Source: Paraburkholderia rhynchosiae
GTDB lineage: Bacteria > Pseudomonadota > Gammaproteobacteria > Burkholderiales > Burkholderiaceae
Direction of reading: 5' to 3'
Length of the DNA stretch: 64,000 bases
Assembly (NCBI RefSeq): GCF_002879865.1
Contig: NZ_PNXY01000009.1
Span: 1 to 64,000, forward strand
Part shown: one piece after another, positions 14,363 through 24,678 of the stretch
How the letters are laid out: every line of letters begins with the position of its first letter
Position numbering within the stretch: the stretch's first letter is position 1
Notes under the pieces: generated by a model
Databases searched by the model: none
The model's input: only the letters and a program-made list of their open reading frames with translations
What the model was told of the DNA's origin: nothing
Program-made: the position numbers and the translations under genes

Positions 14363-16210
14363 ATGTCCCGTCCGCTCGAAATCCTCAACGAAGTTTTCGG
14401 TTACCCCGCGTTTAGAGGACAACAAGGCGAAATTGTCGAACACGTCGCCGGCGGCGGCGATTGTCTCGTGCTGATGCCAACGGGCGGCGGCAAATCCCTG
14501 TGCTATCAGATTCCGTCGCTGGTGCGCCGGGAAGGCGGCTACGGCACGGGCATCGTCGTCTCCCCACTGATCGCGCTGATGCAGGATCAGGTGGCGGCGC
14601 TTACGGAAGTCGGCGTGCGCGCCGCTTACCTGAACTCCACGCTTTCGAGCGCCGAAGCAATGGCCACCGAGCGCGCGTTGCGTGAGGGTGACATCGATCT
14701 GCTCTATGTGGCGCCCGAGCGCCTGATGACGCCCCGGTTTCAGGAGCTACTCGAACGTACGCGCATCGGGCTCTTCGCGATCGACGAAGCGCATTGCGTG
14801 TCGCAATGGGGGCACGACTTCAGGCCCGAATACATTCAGCTTTCGGTGCTGCATGAGCGTTTCCCAAATGTGCCGCGTATTGCGCTGACGGCGACCGCAG
14901 ATGCAATCACGCGCGACGAGATCATCCACCGCCTTGCGCTGGACGACGCGCGCATTTTCGTCTCGAGTTTCGACCGCCCGAATATCCGTTATCGGATCGT
15001 CGAAAAGGACAATGCGCGCACGCAATTGCTGGACTTTATCCGCGCCGAACATTCGAAGCCGGATGGCACCACCGACGCCGGCGTGGTGTATTGCCTGTCG
15101 CGGCGCAAAGTCGAAGAAACGGCGGAGTGGCTAAAAGAAAAAGGAATGCGCGCGCTGCCCTATCACGCGGGCATGGAGTTCGAGACGCGGCAGAAACATC
15201 AGGAGATGTTTCAGCGCGAGGAAGGCATCGTGATGTGCGCGACGATCGCGTTCGGCATGGGTATCGACAAGCCCGACGTGCGCTTTGTCGCTCATCTTGA
15301 TTTGCCGAAAAGCGTCGAAGGGTATTACCAGGAAACCGGCCGGGCGGGCCGCGACGGCATGCCGGCCAACGCCTGGATGGCGTATGGCCTAGGCGACGTC
15401 GTGCAGCAGCGCAAGATGATCGACGAATCTGACGCGGACGACGCGCACAAGCGCGTGCAGAGCGGCAAGCTCGATGCGCTGCTCGGCCTGTGCGAAGCGG
15501 CGACCTGCCGGCGCGTGCGGCTTCTCGCCTACTTCGGCGAATCGAGCAAACCTTGCGGCAACTGCGATAACTGTCTGGAGCCGCCCGACACCTGGAATGC
15601 GACGCGCGAGTCGCAGATGGCGTTGTCGTGCGTATTTCGTGCGCAGCGGGCGAGCGGTTTTCACTTCGGCGCCGGCCATCTGATCGATATTCTGCGCGGC
15701 AATCGCAGCGAGAAAATCCTGCAGCGCGGCCATGAGAAGCTGACCACGTTCGGCATCGGCGCGGCACTCGGCGAGCCGGAGTGGCGCGCGGTGTTTCGCC
15801 AACTCGTGGCGTTCGGCTATCTGACAGTCGATCACGAAGGATTCGGCTCGCTGGTTCTCACGGAGGCGAGCAAGCCCGTTCTTAAAGGCGAGCAGGGCGT
15901 CACGATGCGTCGCTATGTGAAGCCCACGCGTACCCGCCAGTCCTCCGGTCGGACGAGCGAACGGGCGGATCCAACGATCGGCATGGGTCCGCGCGAACGC
16001 GCGCGCTGGGACCGTTTGCGCGCATGGCGCACGGAAACCGCCAAGAGCGACGGCGTACCCGCCTACGTGATTTTCCACGACGCCACGCTCGCGGAGATCG
16101 CTCGTAACGGTCCCGGTTCCATTGAGGATTTGCGCGGCATCCCAGGCATGGGTGCGCGCAAACTCGACCGTTTCGGGGGCGAACTGCTCGAAGTCGTCGC
16201 CGCGGATTAG
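14363..16210 (+). CDS. recQ: ATP-dependent DNA helicase RecQ
   Basis: RecQ is a 3'-5' helicase for recombinational repair. The 615-residue protein has Walker A PTGGGKS (about 39-45), the DEAH box [14 protein letters not shown] (about 140), motif [12 protein letters not shown], a zinc-binding cysteine group (CEAATC...PCGNCDNC), an RQC winged-helix and a C-terminal HRDC domain. A TTG at 14342 could add seven residues. The ATG at 14363 gives the usual start, though no clear ribosome site is seen. The gene stands alone between the rpoC terminator and the str promoter. Confidence 0.95.
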   Translation: MSRPLEILNEVFGYPAFRGQQGEIVEHVAGGGDCLVLMPTGGGKSLCYQIPSLVRREGGYGTGIVVSPLIALMQDQVAALTEVGVRAAYLNSTLSSAEAMATERALREGDIDLLYVAPERLMTPRFQELLERTRIGLFAIDEAHCVSQWGHDFRPEYIQLSVLHERFPNVPRIALTATADAITRDEIIHRLALDDARIFVSSFDRPNIRYRIVEKDNARTQLLDFIRAEHSKPDGTTDAGVVYCLSRRKVEETAEWLKEKGMRALPYHAGMEFETRQKHQEMFQREEGIVMCATIAFGMGIDKPDVRFVAHLDLPKSVEGYYQETGRAGRDGMPANAWMAYGLGDVVQQRKMIDESDADDAHKRVQSGKLDALLGLCEAATCRRVRLLAYFGESSKPCGNCDNCLEPPDTWNATRESQMALSCVFRAQRASGFHFGAGHLIDILRGNRSEKILQRGHEKLTTFGIGAALGEPEWRAVFRQLVAFGYLTVDHEGFGSLVLTEASKPVLKGEQGVTMRRYVKPTRTRQSSGRTSERADPTIGMGPRERARWDRLRAWRTETAKSDGVPAYVIFHDATLAEIARNGPGSIEDLRGIPGMGARKLDRFGGELLEVVAAD

Positions 16211-16263
16211 GCCGGGGGCCGTCGCGCGCTGAGGTGCGCAGGTCTGCGAAGCATTGCAAGCTA

Positions 16264-16293
16264 TTGACTCATTTAGTGTTTTCAGAATATTAT
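16264..16293 (+). promoter_or_regulatory. Sigma70-type promoter of the str group
   Basis: TTGACT (16264-16269) and TATTAT (16288-16293) are 18 nt apart in a locally AT-rich stretch just after recQ. Initiation near 16300 would leave a leader of about 130 nt before rpsL. It is the first promoter-like signal after the rpoC terminator and the natural start for rpsL-rpsG-fusA-tuf. Confidence 0.7.
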
Positions 16294-16432
16294 GCTAGGT
16301 TCCGGTTCTTGGGATGCCTGCGCGCGGACTCTGTCCAGGTGCTGGTGATCGAAGCCGGAAGTTCGATGCGCAATCGTTTCTGCTTTGCCCGGAAACAGAT
16401 GCGTCGATTTTGTTCAATTTCAGGAATAAACA

Positions 16433-16813
16433 ATGCCAACCATCAATCAACTGGTTCGCAAAGGCCGCGCGTCGGAAACGACGAAGAGCAAGAGCCCGGC
16501 TTTGCAGGACTGCCCCCAGCGTCGCGGCGTGTGCACCCGTGTGTACACCACGACGCCGAAGAAGCCGAACTCGGCACTCCGTAAAGTTGCGAAAGTGCGC
16601 CTCACGAACGGCTTCGAAGTCATTTCGTACATCGGTGGTGAAGGCCACAACCTGCAGGAACACTCGGTCGTGCTGATTCGCGGCGGCCGTGTGAAGGACT
16701 TGCCGGGTGTGCGTTACCACATGGTTCGCGGCTCGCTGGATACCCAGGGCGTCAAGGATCGTAAGCAGGCTCGCTCGAAGTACGGTGCTAAGCGCGCCAA
16801 GGCCGGCAAGTAA
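16433..16813 (+). CDS. rpsL: 30S ribosomal protein S12
   Basis: S12 lies at the decoding centre and controls accuracy. The 126-residue protein includes [18 protein letters not shown] and [17 protein letters not shown]. The lysines whose mutation gives streptomycin resistance are wild type. It heads the str group behind the promoter at 16264. A 186-bp structured gap separates it from rpsG. Confidence 0.98.
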   Translation: MPTINQLVRKGRASETTKSKSPALQDCPQRRGVCTRVYTTTPKKPNSALRKVAKVRLTNGFEVISYIGGEGHNLQEHSVVLIRGGRVKDLPGVRYHMVRGSLDTQGVKDRKQARSKYGAKRAKAGK

Positions 16814-16999
16814 TTAGCCGGTGAGTAGTTCAGGTCGCCTGCAAAGGCGGTAATAGCGGTGGTGCCGGAATCGCCGGTGCTGTCGAGTAAGTGGTCACCC
16901 GACCAGGCTGGTAAGTCTTGAAGATGAATCGGGTTAGTTGGTGGCCGCGGGGCTCAATGGGTTAAACCCAGCTCCAACTGAAAAGTCAAAGGAAGAAAC
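16814..16999 (+). promoter_or_regulatory. rpsL-rpsG intercistronic region, candidate S7 site
   Basis: In E. coli, S7 binds the rpsL-rpsG intercistronic RNA and represses the str operon. This 186-nt gap has a compound hairpin close to rpsG: an inner TGGGT-TAA-ACCCA (16958-16970) flanked by AGTTGG and CCAACT arms. The position fits such a site, but S7 binding is inferred only. Confidence 0.4.
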
Positions 17000-17470
17000 A
17001 TGCCGCGTCGTCGCGAAGTCCCCAAGCGGGAAGTGTTGCCGGACCCGAAGTTCGGTAACGTTGATGTAGCTAAGTTCATGAACGTGCTGATGCTCTCCGG
17101 CAAGAAGTCGGTTGCCGAGCGTATCGTGTACGGCGCTTTCGAACAGATCCAGACCAAGGGTGGCAAGGACCCGCTGGAAGTGTTCACGGTAGCGCTCAAC
17201 AACGTCAAGCCGGTGGTCGAAGTGAAGAGCCGCCGCGTTGGTGGTGCGAACTATCAGGTTCCGGTCGAAGTGCGCCCGTCGCGTCGTATGGCATTGGCGA
17301 TGCGTTGGCTGCGTGAAGCCGCGAAGAAGCGCAGCGAGAAGTCGATGGCCCTGCGTCTGGCAGGTGAACTTTCCGAAGCGGCCGAAGGCCGTGGCGGCGC
17401 AATGAAGAAGCGCGACGAAGTTCACCGGATGGCAGAAGCCAACAAGGCGTTCTCGCATTTCCGTTTCTAA
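17000..17470 (+). CDS. rpsG: 30S ribosomal protein S7
   Basis: S7 nucleates assembly of the 30S head and contacts E-site tRNA. At 156 residues it is of standard length, starting [18 protein letters not shown] with the conserved [17 protein letters not shown] and the C-terminal [24 protein letters not shown] precedes the ATG. It is followed by a terminator-like hairpin and then fusA. Confidence 0.98.
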   Translation: MPRRREVPKREVLPDPKFGNVDVAKFMNVLMLSGKKSVAERIVYGAFEQIQTKGGKDPLEVFTVALNNVKPVVEVKSRRVGGANYQVPVEVRPSRRMALAMRWLREAAKKRSEKSMALRLAGELSEAAEGRGGAMKKRDEVHRMAEANKAFSHFRF

Positions 17471-17512
17471 GCTTCCCGAACTCGGGTTTAGCGGATAAAC
17501 GGAAAGAAATTC

Positions 17513-17548
17513 CGGGCGGGTGCGCTTACAGAGCGCCTCGCCCGTTTG
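17513..17548 (+). terminator. Hairpin in the rpsG-fusA gap, possible attenuator
   Basis: CGGGCGGGTGCGC, 7-nt loop TTACAGA, GCGCCTCGCCCG forms about 12 bp with one bulged T and is followed by TTTGTGTT. The short T tract suggests partial termination or an RNA-processing or stability role rather than an operon end. Confidence 0.45.
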
Positions 17549-17603
17549 TGTTACAGCGCGATGGGTATTCACTCGCATCGCGTCATCCCCATAGAGGATC
17601 AAA

Positions 17604-19706
17604 GTGGCTCGCAAGACACCTATCGAGCGCTACCGTAACATCGGTATTAGCGCTCACATCGACGCCGGCAAGACGACGACGACCGAGCGCATCCTGTTCT
17701 ATACCGGCGTGAACCACAAGATTGGTGAAGTTCACGACGGCGCTGCCACCATGGACTGGATGGAGCAGGAGCAGGAACGCGGCATCACGATTACGTCGGC
17801 TGCTACGACGGCGTTCTGGAAAGGCATGGCCGGCGATCGCGCTGAGCACCGCATCAACATCATCGACACCCCGGGCCACGTCGACTTCACGATTGAAGTT
17901 GAGCGCTCGATGCGCGTGCTCGACGGCGCATGCATGGTGTACTGCGCTGTGGGCGGCGTGCAGCCCCAGTCGGAAACCGTGTGGCGTCAGGCTAACAAGT
18001 ACAAGGTTCCCCGTCTCGCGTTCATCAACAAGATGGACCGTACCGGCGCGAACTTCTTCAAGGTTTACGATCAGCTGAAGCTGCGTCTGAAGGCAAACCC
18101 GGTTCCGGTCGTGGTGCCTATCGGCGCTGAAGAGAACTTCACGGGCGTCGTCGATCTGCTGAAGATGAAGGCGATCATTTGGGACGACGCGTCCCAGGGC
18201 ACCAAGTTCTCGTACGAAGAGATTCCGGCTGAGCTCGTCGACACGTGCAATGAATGGCGCGAGAAGATGGTTGAAGCCGCGGCTGAATCGAGCGAAGACC
18301 TGATGAACAAGTACCTCGAGTCGGGCGAGCTGACGGAAGAGGAAATCGTCAAGGGTCTGCGCGACCGTACGATCGCTTGCGAAATCCAGCCGATGCTGTG
18401 CGGCACCGCGTTCAAGAACAAGGGCGTGCAACGCATGCTGGACGCCGTGCTCGACTTCCTGCCGTCGCCGATCGACATCCCGCCGGTTACCGGCGAACTG
18501 GAAAACGGCGAGCAAGGCGAGCGCCGCGCTGCTGACGACGAAAAGTTCTCCGCACTGGCGTTCAAGATCATGACCGACCCGTTCGTCGGCCAGTTGATCT
18601 TCTTCCGTGTGTACTCGGGCATCGTGAATTCGGGCGACACCGTGCTGAACGCGACCAAGGACAAAAAAGAACGTCTGGGTCGTATTCTGCAGATGCACGC
18701 GAACCAGCGCGAAGAAATCAAGGAAGTCCGCGCGGGCGACATCGCGGCTGCAGTCGGCCTGAAAGACGCGACGACCGGCGATACGCTGTGCGATCCGCAA
18801 AACCCGATCGTGCTCGAGCGCATGATTTTCCCGGAGCCGGTGATTTCGCAGGCCGTTGAGCCGAAGACGAAGCCTGACCAGGAAAAGATGGGGCTGGCGC
18901 TGAACCGTCTGGCACAGGAAGATCCGTCGTTCCGCGTTCAAACGGACGAAGAATCGGGCCAAACCATTATTTCGGGCATGGGCGAGCTCCACCTGGAAAT
19001 TCTGGTGGACCGTATGAAGCGTGAGTTCGGCGTGGAAGCGACTGTCGGCAAGCCGCAGGTTGCTTACCGTGAAACGATTCGCGGCAAGGCAGAAGACGTT
19101 GACGGCAAGTTCGTCAAGCAGTCGGGTGGTCGCGGCCAGTACGGCCACGCGGTCATCACGCTCGAGCCGAATGAGCAAGGCAAGGGCTACGAGTTCCTCG
19201 ACGAGATCAAGGGCGGTGTGATTCCGCGCGAATACATCCCGGCGGTGGACAAGGGTATCCAGGAAACGCTGAAGGCGGGCGTGCTGGCAGGCTTCCCGGT
19301 CGTCGACGTCAAGGTTCACCTGACGTTCGGTTCGTACCACGACGTTGACTCGAACGAAAATGCGTTCCGCATGGCCGGCTCGATGGCGTTCAAGGAAGCA
19401 ATGCGCAAGGCTCAACCGGTCATCCTCGAACCGATGATGGCTGTGGAAGTCGAAACGCCGGAAGATTACATGGGCAACGTGATGGGCGACCTGTCGGGCC
19501 GTCGCGGTATCGTTCAGGGTATGGACGATATGGTCGGCGGTGGCAAGATTGTTCGCGCCGAAGTGCCGCTGTCGGAAATGTTCGGCTACTCGACGTCGCT
19601 GCGTTCGCTGACCCAGGGTCGCGCAACATATACGATGGAGTTCAAGCACTACTCCGAAGCACCGCGCAACGTGTCCGAAGCGATCATCAACGCGAAGTCG
19701 AAGTAA
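17604..19706 (+). CDS. fusA: Elongation factor G
   Basis: EF-G drives ribosomal translocation and, with RRF, recycling. The 700-residue protein carries [13 protein letters not shown] (about 17-29), DTPGHVDF (about 88-95), [10 protein letters not shown] (about 142) and the domain IV/V region [11 protein letters not shown]. The start is GTG at 17604 behind GAGGATC, giving [13 protein letters not shown], the normal N-terminus. Codon use is strongly biased, as in the r-protein genes. The second tuf follows after 47 nt. Confidence 0.98.
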   Translation: MARKTPIERYRNIGISAHIDAGKTTTTERILFYTGVNHKIGEVHDGAATMDWMEQEQERGITITSAATTAFWKGMAGDRAEHRINIIDTPGHVDFTIEVERSMRVLDGACMVYCAVGGVQPQSETVWRQANKYKVPRLAFINKMDRTGANFFKVYDQLKLRLKANPVPVVVPIGAEENFTGVVDLLKMKAIIWDDASQGTKFSYEEIPAELVDTCNEWREKMVEAAAESSEDLMNKYLESGELTEEEIVKGLRDRTIACEIQPMLCGTAFKNKGVQRMLDAVLDFLPSPIDIPPVTGELENGEQGERRAADDEKFSALAFKIMTDPFVGQLIFFRVYSGIVNSGDTVLNATKDKKERLGRILQMHANQREEIKEVRAGDIAAAVGLKDATTGDTLCDPQNPIVLERMIFPEPVISQAVEPKTKPDQEKMGLALNRLAQEDPSFRVQTDEESGQTIISGMGELHLEILVDRMKREFGVEATVGKPQVAYRETIRGKAEDVDGKFVKQSGGRGQYGHAVITLEPNEQGKGYEFLDEIKGGVIPREYIPAVDKGIQETLKAGVLAGFPVVDVKVHLTFGSYHDVDSNENAFRMAGSMAFKEAMRKAQPVILEPMMAVEVETPEDYMGNVMGDLSGRRGIVQGMDDMVGGGKIVRAEVPLSEMFGYSTSLRSLTQGRATYTMEFKHYSEAPRNVSEAIINAKSK

Positions 19707-19753
19707 TCGCGCGGCAAGTCATTCAACGATTAACTTTTTGAAAGAAGAGAAAC

Positions 19754-20944
19754 ATGGCTAAAGGTAAATTCGAACGGACCAAGCCGCACGTGAACGTCGG
19801 CACGATCGGTCACGTTGACCACGGCAAGACCACGCTGACGGCAGCGATCACGACGGTTCTGACGCAGAAGTTCGGCGGCGAAGCGAAGGCGTATGACCAG
19901 ATCGACGCGGCGCCGGAAGAAAAGGCGCGTGGCATTACGATCAACACGGCGCACGTCGAGTACGAAACGGCTAACCGCCACTACGCCCACGTCGACTGCC
20001 CGGGCCACGCTGACTATGTGAAGAACATGATCACGGGCGCCGCGCAGATGGACGGCGCGATCCTGGTGTGCTCGGCCGCTGACGGCCCGATGCCGCAAAC
20101 GCGTGAGCACATCCTGCTGGCGCGTCAGGTCGGCGTGCCGTACATCATCGTGTTCCTGAACAAGTGCGACATGGTGGACGACGCCGAACTGCTGGAGCTG
20201 GTCGAGATGGAAGTGCGCGAGCTTCTGTCGAAGTACGACTTCCCGGGCGACGACACGCCGATCATCAAGGGTTCGGCGAAGCTGGCGCTGGAAGGCGACA
20301 AGGGCGAACTGGGCGAAGTGGCGATCATGAACCTGGCCGACGCGCTGGACACGTACATCCCGACGCCGGAGCGCGCAGTGGATGGCGCGTTCCTGATGCC
20401 GGTGGAAGACGTGTTCTCGATCTCGGGTCGCGGCACGGTGGTGACGGGTCGCGTGGAGCGCGGCGTCGTGAAGGTCGGCGAGGAAATCGAGATCGTCGGT
20501 ATCAAGCCGACGGTGAAGACGACCTGCACGGGCGTGGAAATGTTCCGCAAGCTGCTCGACCAGGGTCAGGCGGGCGACAACGTCGGTATCCTGCTGCGCG
20601 GCACGAAGCGTGAAGACGTGGAGCGTGGCCAGGTGCTGGCCAAGCCGGGTTCGATCAACCCGCACACGCACTTCACGGCTGAAGTGTACGTGCTGAGCAA
20701 GGACGAAGGCGGCCGTCACACGCCGTTCTTCAACAACTATCGTCCGCAGTTCTACTTCCGTACGACGGACGTGACGGGCTCGATCGAGTTGCCGAAGGAC
20801 AAGGAAATGGTCATGCCGGGCGACAACGTGTCGATCACGGTGAAGCTGATCAACCCGATCGCGATGGAAGAAGGTCTGCGCTTCGCCATCCGTGAAGGCG
20901 GCCGTACCGTCGGCGCAGGTGTGGTTGCCAAGATTCTCGAGTAA
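19754..20944 (+). CDS. tuf: Elongation factor Tu, copy 2
   Basis: This encodes a 396-residue EF-Tu with the same amino-acid sequence as the copy at 577, in the tufA-like position after fusA. Codons 2, 3, 5, 6 and 7 use synonyms different from copy 1 (GCT AAA GGT AAA TTC GAA). Every later codon I compared is the same. GAAAGAAGAGAA supplies the ribosome site. Having one copy after tRNAs and one after fusA is common in Proteobacteria. Confidence 0.98.
   Translation: MAKGKFERTKPHVNVGTIGHVDHGKTTLTAAITTVLTQKFGGEAKAYDQIDAAPEEKARGITINTAHVEYETANRHYAHVDCPGHADYVKNMITGAAQMDGAILVCSAADGPMPQTREHILLARQVGVPYIIVFLNKCDMVDDAELLELVEMEVRELLSKYDFPGDDTPIIKGSAKLALEGDKGELGEVAIMNLADALDTYIPTPERAVDGAFLMPVEDVFSISGRGTVVTGRVERGVVKVGEEIEIVGIKPTVKTTCTGVEMFRKLLDQGQAGDNVGILLRGTKREDVERGQVLAKPGSINPHTHFTAEVYVLSKDEGGRHTPFFNNYRPQFYFRTTDVTGSIELPKDKEMVMPGDNVSITVKLINPIAMEEGLRFAIREGGRTVGAGVVAKILE
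19775..20944 (+). repeat. 1,170-bp direct repeat, tuf copy 2
   Basis: This is the partner of 598-1767, in the same orientation and about 19.2 kb downstream. Identity begins after the last base of codon 7 and ends exactly at the stop codon, which is the pattern expected from recurrent gene conversion. Confidence 0.9.
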
Positions 20945-21107
20945 GATCGCGGATTGACTTTGCAGTAGGTGGTGCCCGGAGCCGGGCGCTGGCACAGCGT
21001 GTCGATAGGAGTTTGCGCTTCAGCGCTCACTCCTGTCTCAAGCCAGGCTCTACGTTCTTTTACTATCTGGCGGTGCAACACCGCCTCGCTCTTTCCAAGG
21101 AATTGTC
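20945..21107 (+). promoter_or_regulatory. Structured leader before rpsJ
   Basis: This 163-nt gap has a GCCCG-GAGC-CGGGC hairpin (20974-20987) and a longer stem AGGAGT / ACTCCT enclosing GCGCT-TC-AGCGC (21007-21032). The E. coli S10 leader lies at the equivalent place and is controlled by L4, but no terminator T tract is present here. TTGACT at 20954 has no matching -10, so rpsJ is probably read from the str group. Confidence 0.4.
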
Positions 21108-21419
21108 ATGCAGAACCAGAAAATCCGCATTCGCCTGAAGGCTTTCGACTATCGCCTGATCGACCAGTCGGCTGCTGAAATCGTCGACACCGCGAAGCGG
21201 ACTGGCGCAATCGTTCGTGGTCCGGTGCCTCTGCCGACCCGCATTCAACGCTTCGACATCCTGCGTTCGCCGCACGTCAACAAGACGTCGCGCGATCAGC
21301 TCGAAATCCGTACGCACCAACGTCTGATGGACATCGTCGATCCGACGGACAAGACCGTCGACGCACTGATGAAGCTGGACCTGCCGGCTGGCGTGGACGT
21401 CGAAATCAAGCTGCAATAA
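21108..21419 (+). CDS. rpsJ: 30S ribosomal protein S10 (NusE)
   Basis: S10 is a 30S head protein that also joins NusB in antitermination and contacts NusG. The 103-residue sequence begins [20 protein letters not shown] and contains the conserved loop [31 protein letters not shown] precedes the ATG. It is separated from rplC by 201 nt that hold a strong promoter, so it groups by transcription with fusA-tuf rather than with the rest of S10. Confidence 0.98.
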   Translation: MQNQKIRIRLKAFDYRLIDQSAAEIVDTAKRTGAIVRGPVPLPTRIQRFDILRSPHVNKTSRDQLEIRTHQRLMDIVDPTDKTVDALMKLDLPAGVDVEIKLQ

Positions 21420-21469
21420 GGCTCCCAAAGGCTGCCCAGCTTGTCGGGCGACGCTAAGTCTTTGATTGC

Positions 21470-21510
21470 TTGCGGAAAACGAAAAGCCTCGCTATAATGC
21501 AAGGCTTTTC
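21470..21510 (+). promoter_or_regulatory. Promoter of the rplC unit inside an inverted repeat
   Basis: TTGCGG (21470-21475), 17 nt, TATAAT (21493-21498) forms a strong sigma70 promoter. The -10 lies in the 12-nt loop of an inverted repeat GAAAAGCCT (21481-21489) / AGGCTTTTC (21502-21510). A readthrough transcript from rpsJ could fold this as a terminator-like hairpin while new initiation starts near its right arm. About 110 nt of leader follow before rplC. Confidence 0.8.
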
Positions 21511-21620
21511 GCGCATTTGCGCAAAAAAGTCGGTGTGCTGCAGCATGAATTCATGCCCGAAACGGCACCGGCATTTTGTAAATTAGCCCCGACCAATCGC
21601 AGTCGGGAATGGAGAAAACG

Positions 21621-22280
21621 ATGAGCCTTGGACTCGTAGGTCGCAAGGTTGGCATGACCCGTATCTTCACGGCAGAAGGGGATTCGATTCCCGTTACCGT
21701 GCTGGACGTGTCCGACAACCGCGTGACGCAGATCAAGACTGTTGAAACCGACGGCTACACGGCCGTGCAGGTTGCATTCGGTACCCGCCGTGCATCGCGT
21801 GTGACGAAGCCGTTGGCCGGTCATCTCGCCAAAGCCGGTGTTCAAGCCGGTGAAATCCTCAAAGAATTCCAGATCGACGCCGCTAAGGCTGCCGAGTTGT
21901 CGAACGGCACGGTGGTCGGTCCTGACCTGTTCGAAGTAGGCCAGAAGGTCGACGTGCAAGGCGTGTCGATCGGTAAGGGCTACGCCGGTACCATCAAGCG
22001 TTATAACTTCGCATCCGGCCGTGCATCGCACGGTAACTCGCGCTCGCACAACGTGCCGGGCTCGATCGGTATGGCGCAGGATCCGGGTCGTGTTTTCCCG
22101 GGTAAGCGCATGACCGGTCACATGGGTGACGACACGGTAACGGTACAAAACCTCGAAATCGCTCGTATCGACGCTGACCGCAAGCTGTTGCTGGTCAAGG
22201 GCGCCGTTCCGGGTGCGAAGGGCGGCAAGGTATTCGTTACGCCGGCCGTGAAGACGCGTGCCGTGAAAGGAGCGAAATAA
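21621..22280 (+). CDS. rplC: 50S ribosomal protein L3
   Basis: L3 is an early assembly protein that reaches toward the peptidyl transferase centre. The ATG at 21621, five bases after GGAGA, gives 219 residues starting [15 protein letters not shown]. An ATG at 21609 would add four residues and lies within the ribosome site. The conserved loop [14 protein letters not shown] and the following [14 protein letters not shown] are present. The stop overlaps the rplD start (TAATG). Confidence 0.97.
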   Translation: MSLGLVGRKVGMTRIFTAEGDSIPVTVLDVSDNRVTQIKTVETDGYTAVQVAFGTRRASRVTKPLAGHLAKAGVQAGEILKEFQIDAAKAAELSNGTVVGPDLFEVGQKVDVQGVSIGKGYAGTIKRYNFASGRASHGNSRSHNVPGSIGMAQDPGRVFPGKRMTGHMGDDTVTVQNLEIARIDADRKLLLVKGAVPGAKGGKVFVTPAVKTRAVKGAK

Positions 22281-22900
22281 TGGAACTTAAGCTCCTGAAT
22301 GCCAATGGTCAGGAAGGTGCAGGCGTTAGCGCGTCGGACGTCGTGTTCGGCCGCGATTACAACGAAGCCCTGATTCACCAGGTGGTGGTTGCGTATCAAG
22401 CGAACGCCCGTAGCGGCAACCGTGCGCAGAAGGATCGTGAGCAAGTCAAGCACACGACCAAGAAGCCGTGGCGCCAGAAGGGTACGGGCCGCGCCCGTGC
22501 CGGTATGTCGTCGAGCCCGTTGTGGCGCGGCGGTGGCCGGATCTTCCCGAATTCGCCGGAAGAAAACTTTTCGCACAAGGTTAACAAGAAGATGCATCGC
22601 GCAGGTCTCTGCTCGATCTTCTCGCAGCTGGCCCGCGAAGGCCGCATCTCGGTGGTCGACGAGCTGACGCTCGAAGCGCCGAAGACCAAGCTGCTGGCCG
22701 AAAAATTCAAGGCGATGGGTCTCGACTCCGTGCTGGTGATTACCGACACGGTTGACGAAAACCTGTACCTCGCGTCGCGCAACCTCGCCCATGTGGCGGT
22801 TGTCGAGCCGCGTTACGCCGACCCGCTGTCGCTGATCTACTTCAAGAAGATCCTGATCACGAAGGCTGCGGTCGCCCAGATCGAGGAGTTGCTGTCATGA
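22280..22900 (+). CDS. rplD: 50S ribosomal protein L4
   Basis: L4 lines the peptide exit tunnel and in gammaproteobacteria represses the S10 operon. Its 206 residues include the tunnel loop region [20 protein letters not shown] and the C-terminal repeat. It overlaps rplC by one base and rplW by four, so translation is coupled. Whether L4 acts on either leader at 20945 or 21511 is unknown. Confidence 0.98.
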   Translation: MELKLLNANGQEGAGVSASDVVFGRDYNEALIHQVVVAYQANARSGNRAQKDREQVKHTTKKPWRQKGTGRARAGMSSSPLWRGGGRIFPNSPEENFSHKVNKKMHRAGLCSIFSQLAREGRISVVDELTLEAPKTKLLAEKFKAMGLDSVLVITDTVDENLYLASRNLAHVAVVEPRYADPLSLIYFKKILITKAAVAQIEELLS

Positions 22901-23211
22901 GCGAGATTCGCAAAAACGATCATCGTTTGATGCAGGTCCTGCTCGCGCCGGTGATCTCCGAAAAGGCGACGCTGGTGGCCGACAAGAACGAGCAGGTTGT
23001 GTTCGAAGTCGCGCCCGATGCCACGAAGCAGGAAGTGAAAGCTGCAGTCGAGCTGCTGTTCAAGGTGGAAGTCAATTCCGTCAACGTGCTGGTCTCCAAA
23101 GGCAAAGCCAAGCGTTTTGGCCGCTTCATGGGCAAGCGCAAAGACGTGAAGAAGGCGTACGTCTGCCTGAAGCCCGGCCAGGAAATCAACTTTGAAGCGG
23201 AGGCCAAGTAA
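22897..23211 (+). CDS. rplW: 50S ribosomal protein L23
   Basis: L23 sits at the tunnel exit and docks trigger factor and SRP. The 104-residue sequence contains [20 protein letters not shown] near the start and the basic loop [20 protein letters not shown]. The ATGA overlap with rplD and the two-base gap to rplB show tight packing. Confidence 0.98.
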   Translation: MSEIRKNDHRLMQVLLAPVISEKATLVADKNEQVVFEVAPDATKQEVKAAVELLFKVEVNSVNVLVSKGKAKRFGRFMGKRKDVKKAYVCLKPGQEINFEAEAK

Positions 23212-23213
23212 TC

Positions 23214-24041
23214 ATGGCAATCGTTAAAGTTAAGCCGACTTCGCCGGGTCGCCGCGCGATGGTCAAGGTGGTCAACAAGGATCTGCACAAGGGCAAGCCG
23301 TTCGCACCGCTGCTCGACTCGCAGTCCTCGACCGCCGGCCGCAACAACAATGGCCACATCACCACGCGTCACAAGGGTGGTGGTCACAAGCAACACTATC
23401 GTGTCGTCGATTTCCGCCGCACGAAGGATGGCATCCCGGCCAAGGTCGAACGTCTCGAGTACGATCCGAACCGTAGCGCGAACATCGCGCTGGTTCTGTA
23501 CGCTGACGGCGAACGCCGCTACATCATTGCTCCGAAGGGTATCACCGTCGGTCAGCAACTGATGTCCGGTTCGGAAGCGCCGATCCGCGCAGGCAATACG
23601 CTGCCGATCCGCAACATTCCGGTCGGTACGACGATCCACTGCATCGAAATGCTGCCGGGCAAGGGCGCGCAAATGGCGCGCTCGGCTGGCACGTCGGCGA
23701 TGCTGCTGGCTCGTGAAGGGATCTACGCACAGGTCCGCCTGCGCTCGGGTGAAATCCGCCGCGTCCACGTTGAGTGCCGCGCGACGATCGGTGAAGTTGG
23801 CAACGAAGAGCATAGCCTCCGTCAAATCGGTAAGGCTGGCGCGAATCGCTGGCGCGGTATCCGCCCGACGGTGCGTGGCGTTGCAATGAACCCGGTCGAT
23901 CACCCGCACGGTGGTGGTGAAGGCAAGACGGCTGCAGGTCGCGATCCGGTGAGCCCGTGGGGCACGCCTGCTAAGGGTTATCGCACCCGCAGCAACAAGC
24001 GCACGACGAGCATGATCGTCCAGCGCCGTCACAAGCGTTAA
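23214..24041 (+). CDS. rplB: 50S ribosomal protein L2
   Basis: L2 is needed for subunit association and peptidyl transfer. The 275-residue protein has the [19 protein letters not shown] segment and the C-terminal motif [14 protein letters not shown], which contains the histidine important for activity. GAGGCCAAG before the ATG at 23214 gives the ribosome site. It is followed ten bases later by rpsS. Confidence 0.98.
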   Translation: MAIVKVKPTSPGRRAMVKVVNKDLHKGKPFAPLLDSQSSTAGRNNNGHITTRHKGGGHKQHYRVVDFRRTKDGIPAKVERLEYDPNRSANIALVLYADGERRYIIAPKGITVGQQLMSGSEAPIRAGNTLPIRNIPVGTTIHCIEMLPGKGAQMARSAGTSAMLLAREGIYAQVRLRSGEIRRVHVECRATIGEVGNEEHSLRQIGKAGANRWRGIRPTVRGVAMNPVDHPHGGGEGKTAAGRDPVSPWGTPAKGYRTRSNKRTTSMIVQRRHKR

Positions 24042-24051
24042 GGAGTAGGCA

Positions 24052-24327
24052 ATGGCACGTTCTGTAAAAAAAGGTCCGTTCTGCGACGCCCATTTGCTGA
24101 AGAAAGTTGAGGCGGCAGCAGCTTCGCGGGATAAGAAGCCGATCAAAACCTGGTCGCGTCGCTCGACGATCCTCCCGGATTTCATCGGTCTGACGATCGC
24201 CGTTCACAACGGCCGTCAACACGTTCCGGTGTACATCTCGGAAAACATGGTCGGCCACAAGCTTGGCGAGTTTGCATTGACCCGTACGTTCAAGGGTCAT
24301 GCAGCCGACAAGAAGGCTAAGAAATAA
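24052..24327 (+). CDS. rpsS: 30S ribosomal protein S19
   Basis: S19 lies in the 30S head and forms bridges to the large subunit. The 91-residue protein starts [18 protein letters not shown] and contains the conserved [17 protein letters not shown] and [23 protein letters not shown] precedes the ATG. It is followed after ten bases by rplV. Confidence 0.98.
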
Positions 24328-24337
24328 GGGGCTCATG

Positions 24338-24667
24338 ATGGAAGTGAAAGCAATTCATCGCGGTGCCCGCATCTCGGCGCAGAAAACGCGCCTTGTGGCT
24401 GACCAGATCCGCGGTTTGCCGGTCGACAAGGCGCTGAACGTTCTGACGTTCTCGCCGAAGAAGGCTGCGGGAATCGTGAAAAAGGTCGTGCTGTCGGCGA
24501 TCGCGAATGCGGAGCATAACGAAGGCGCCGATATCGATGAGCTCAAGATCACGAGCATCTACATCGACAAGGCTGCGTCGCTCAAGCGTTTCACCGCGCG
24601 CGCTAAAGGCCGCGGTAACCGCATCGAGAAGCAATCCTGTCACATCACTGTGACGGTCGGGAATTAA
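24338..24667 (+). CDS. rplV: 50S ribosomal protein L22
   Basis: L22 lines the exit tunnel. Its beta-hairpin loop is where macrolide-resistance mutations occur and looks normal. ATG at 24338 gives 109 residues ([16 protein letters not shown]) with AAGGGG six bases upstream. An adjacent ATG at 24335 would leave only three bases, and a start at 24299 would overlap rpsS. The next gene begins 11 bases after the stop. Confidence 0.96.
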   Translation: MEVKAIHRGARISAQKTRLVADQIRGLPVDKALNVLTFSPKKAAGIVKKVVLSAIANAEHNEGADIDELKITSIYIDKAASLKRFTARAKGRGNRIEKQSCHITVTVGN

Positions 24668-24678
24668 GGGGTCATACG

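Noticed and set aside
17583..19649. Long open frame antisense to fusA, with similar ones over both tuf genes
   Set aside because: These are antisense shadows of highly biased coding sequence. The two tuf shadows match only because the genes match.
20954..20982. TTGACT before rpsJ as a promoter
   Set aside because: No -10-like hexamer lies 15-19 nt downstream.
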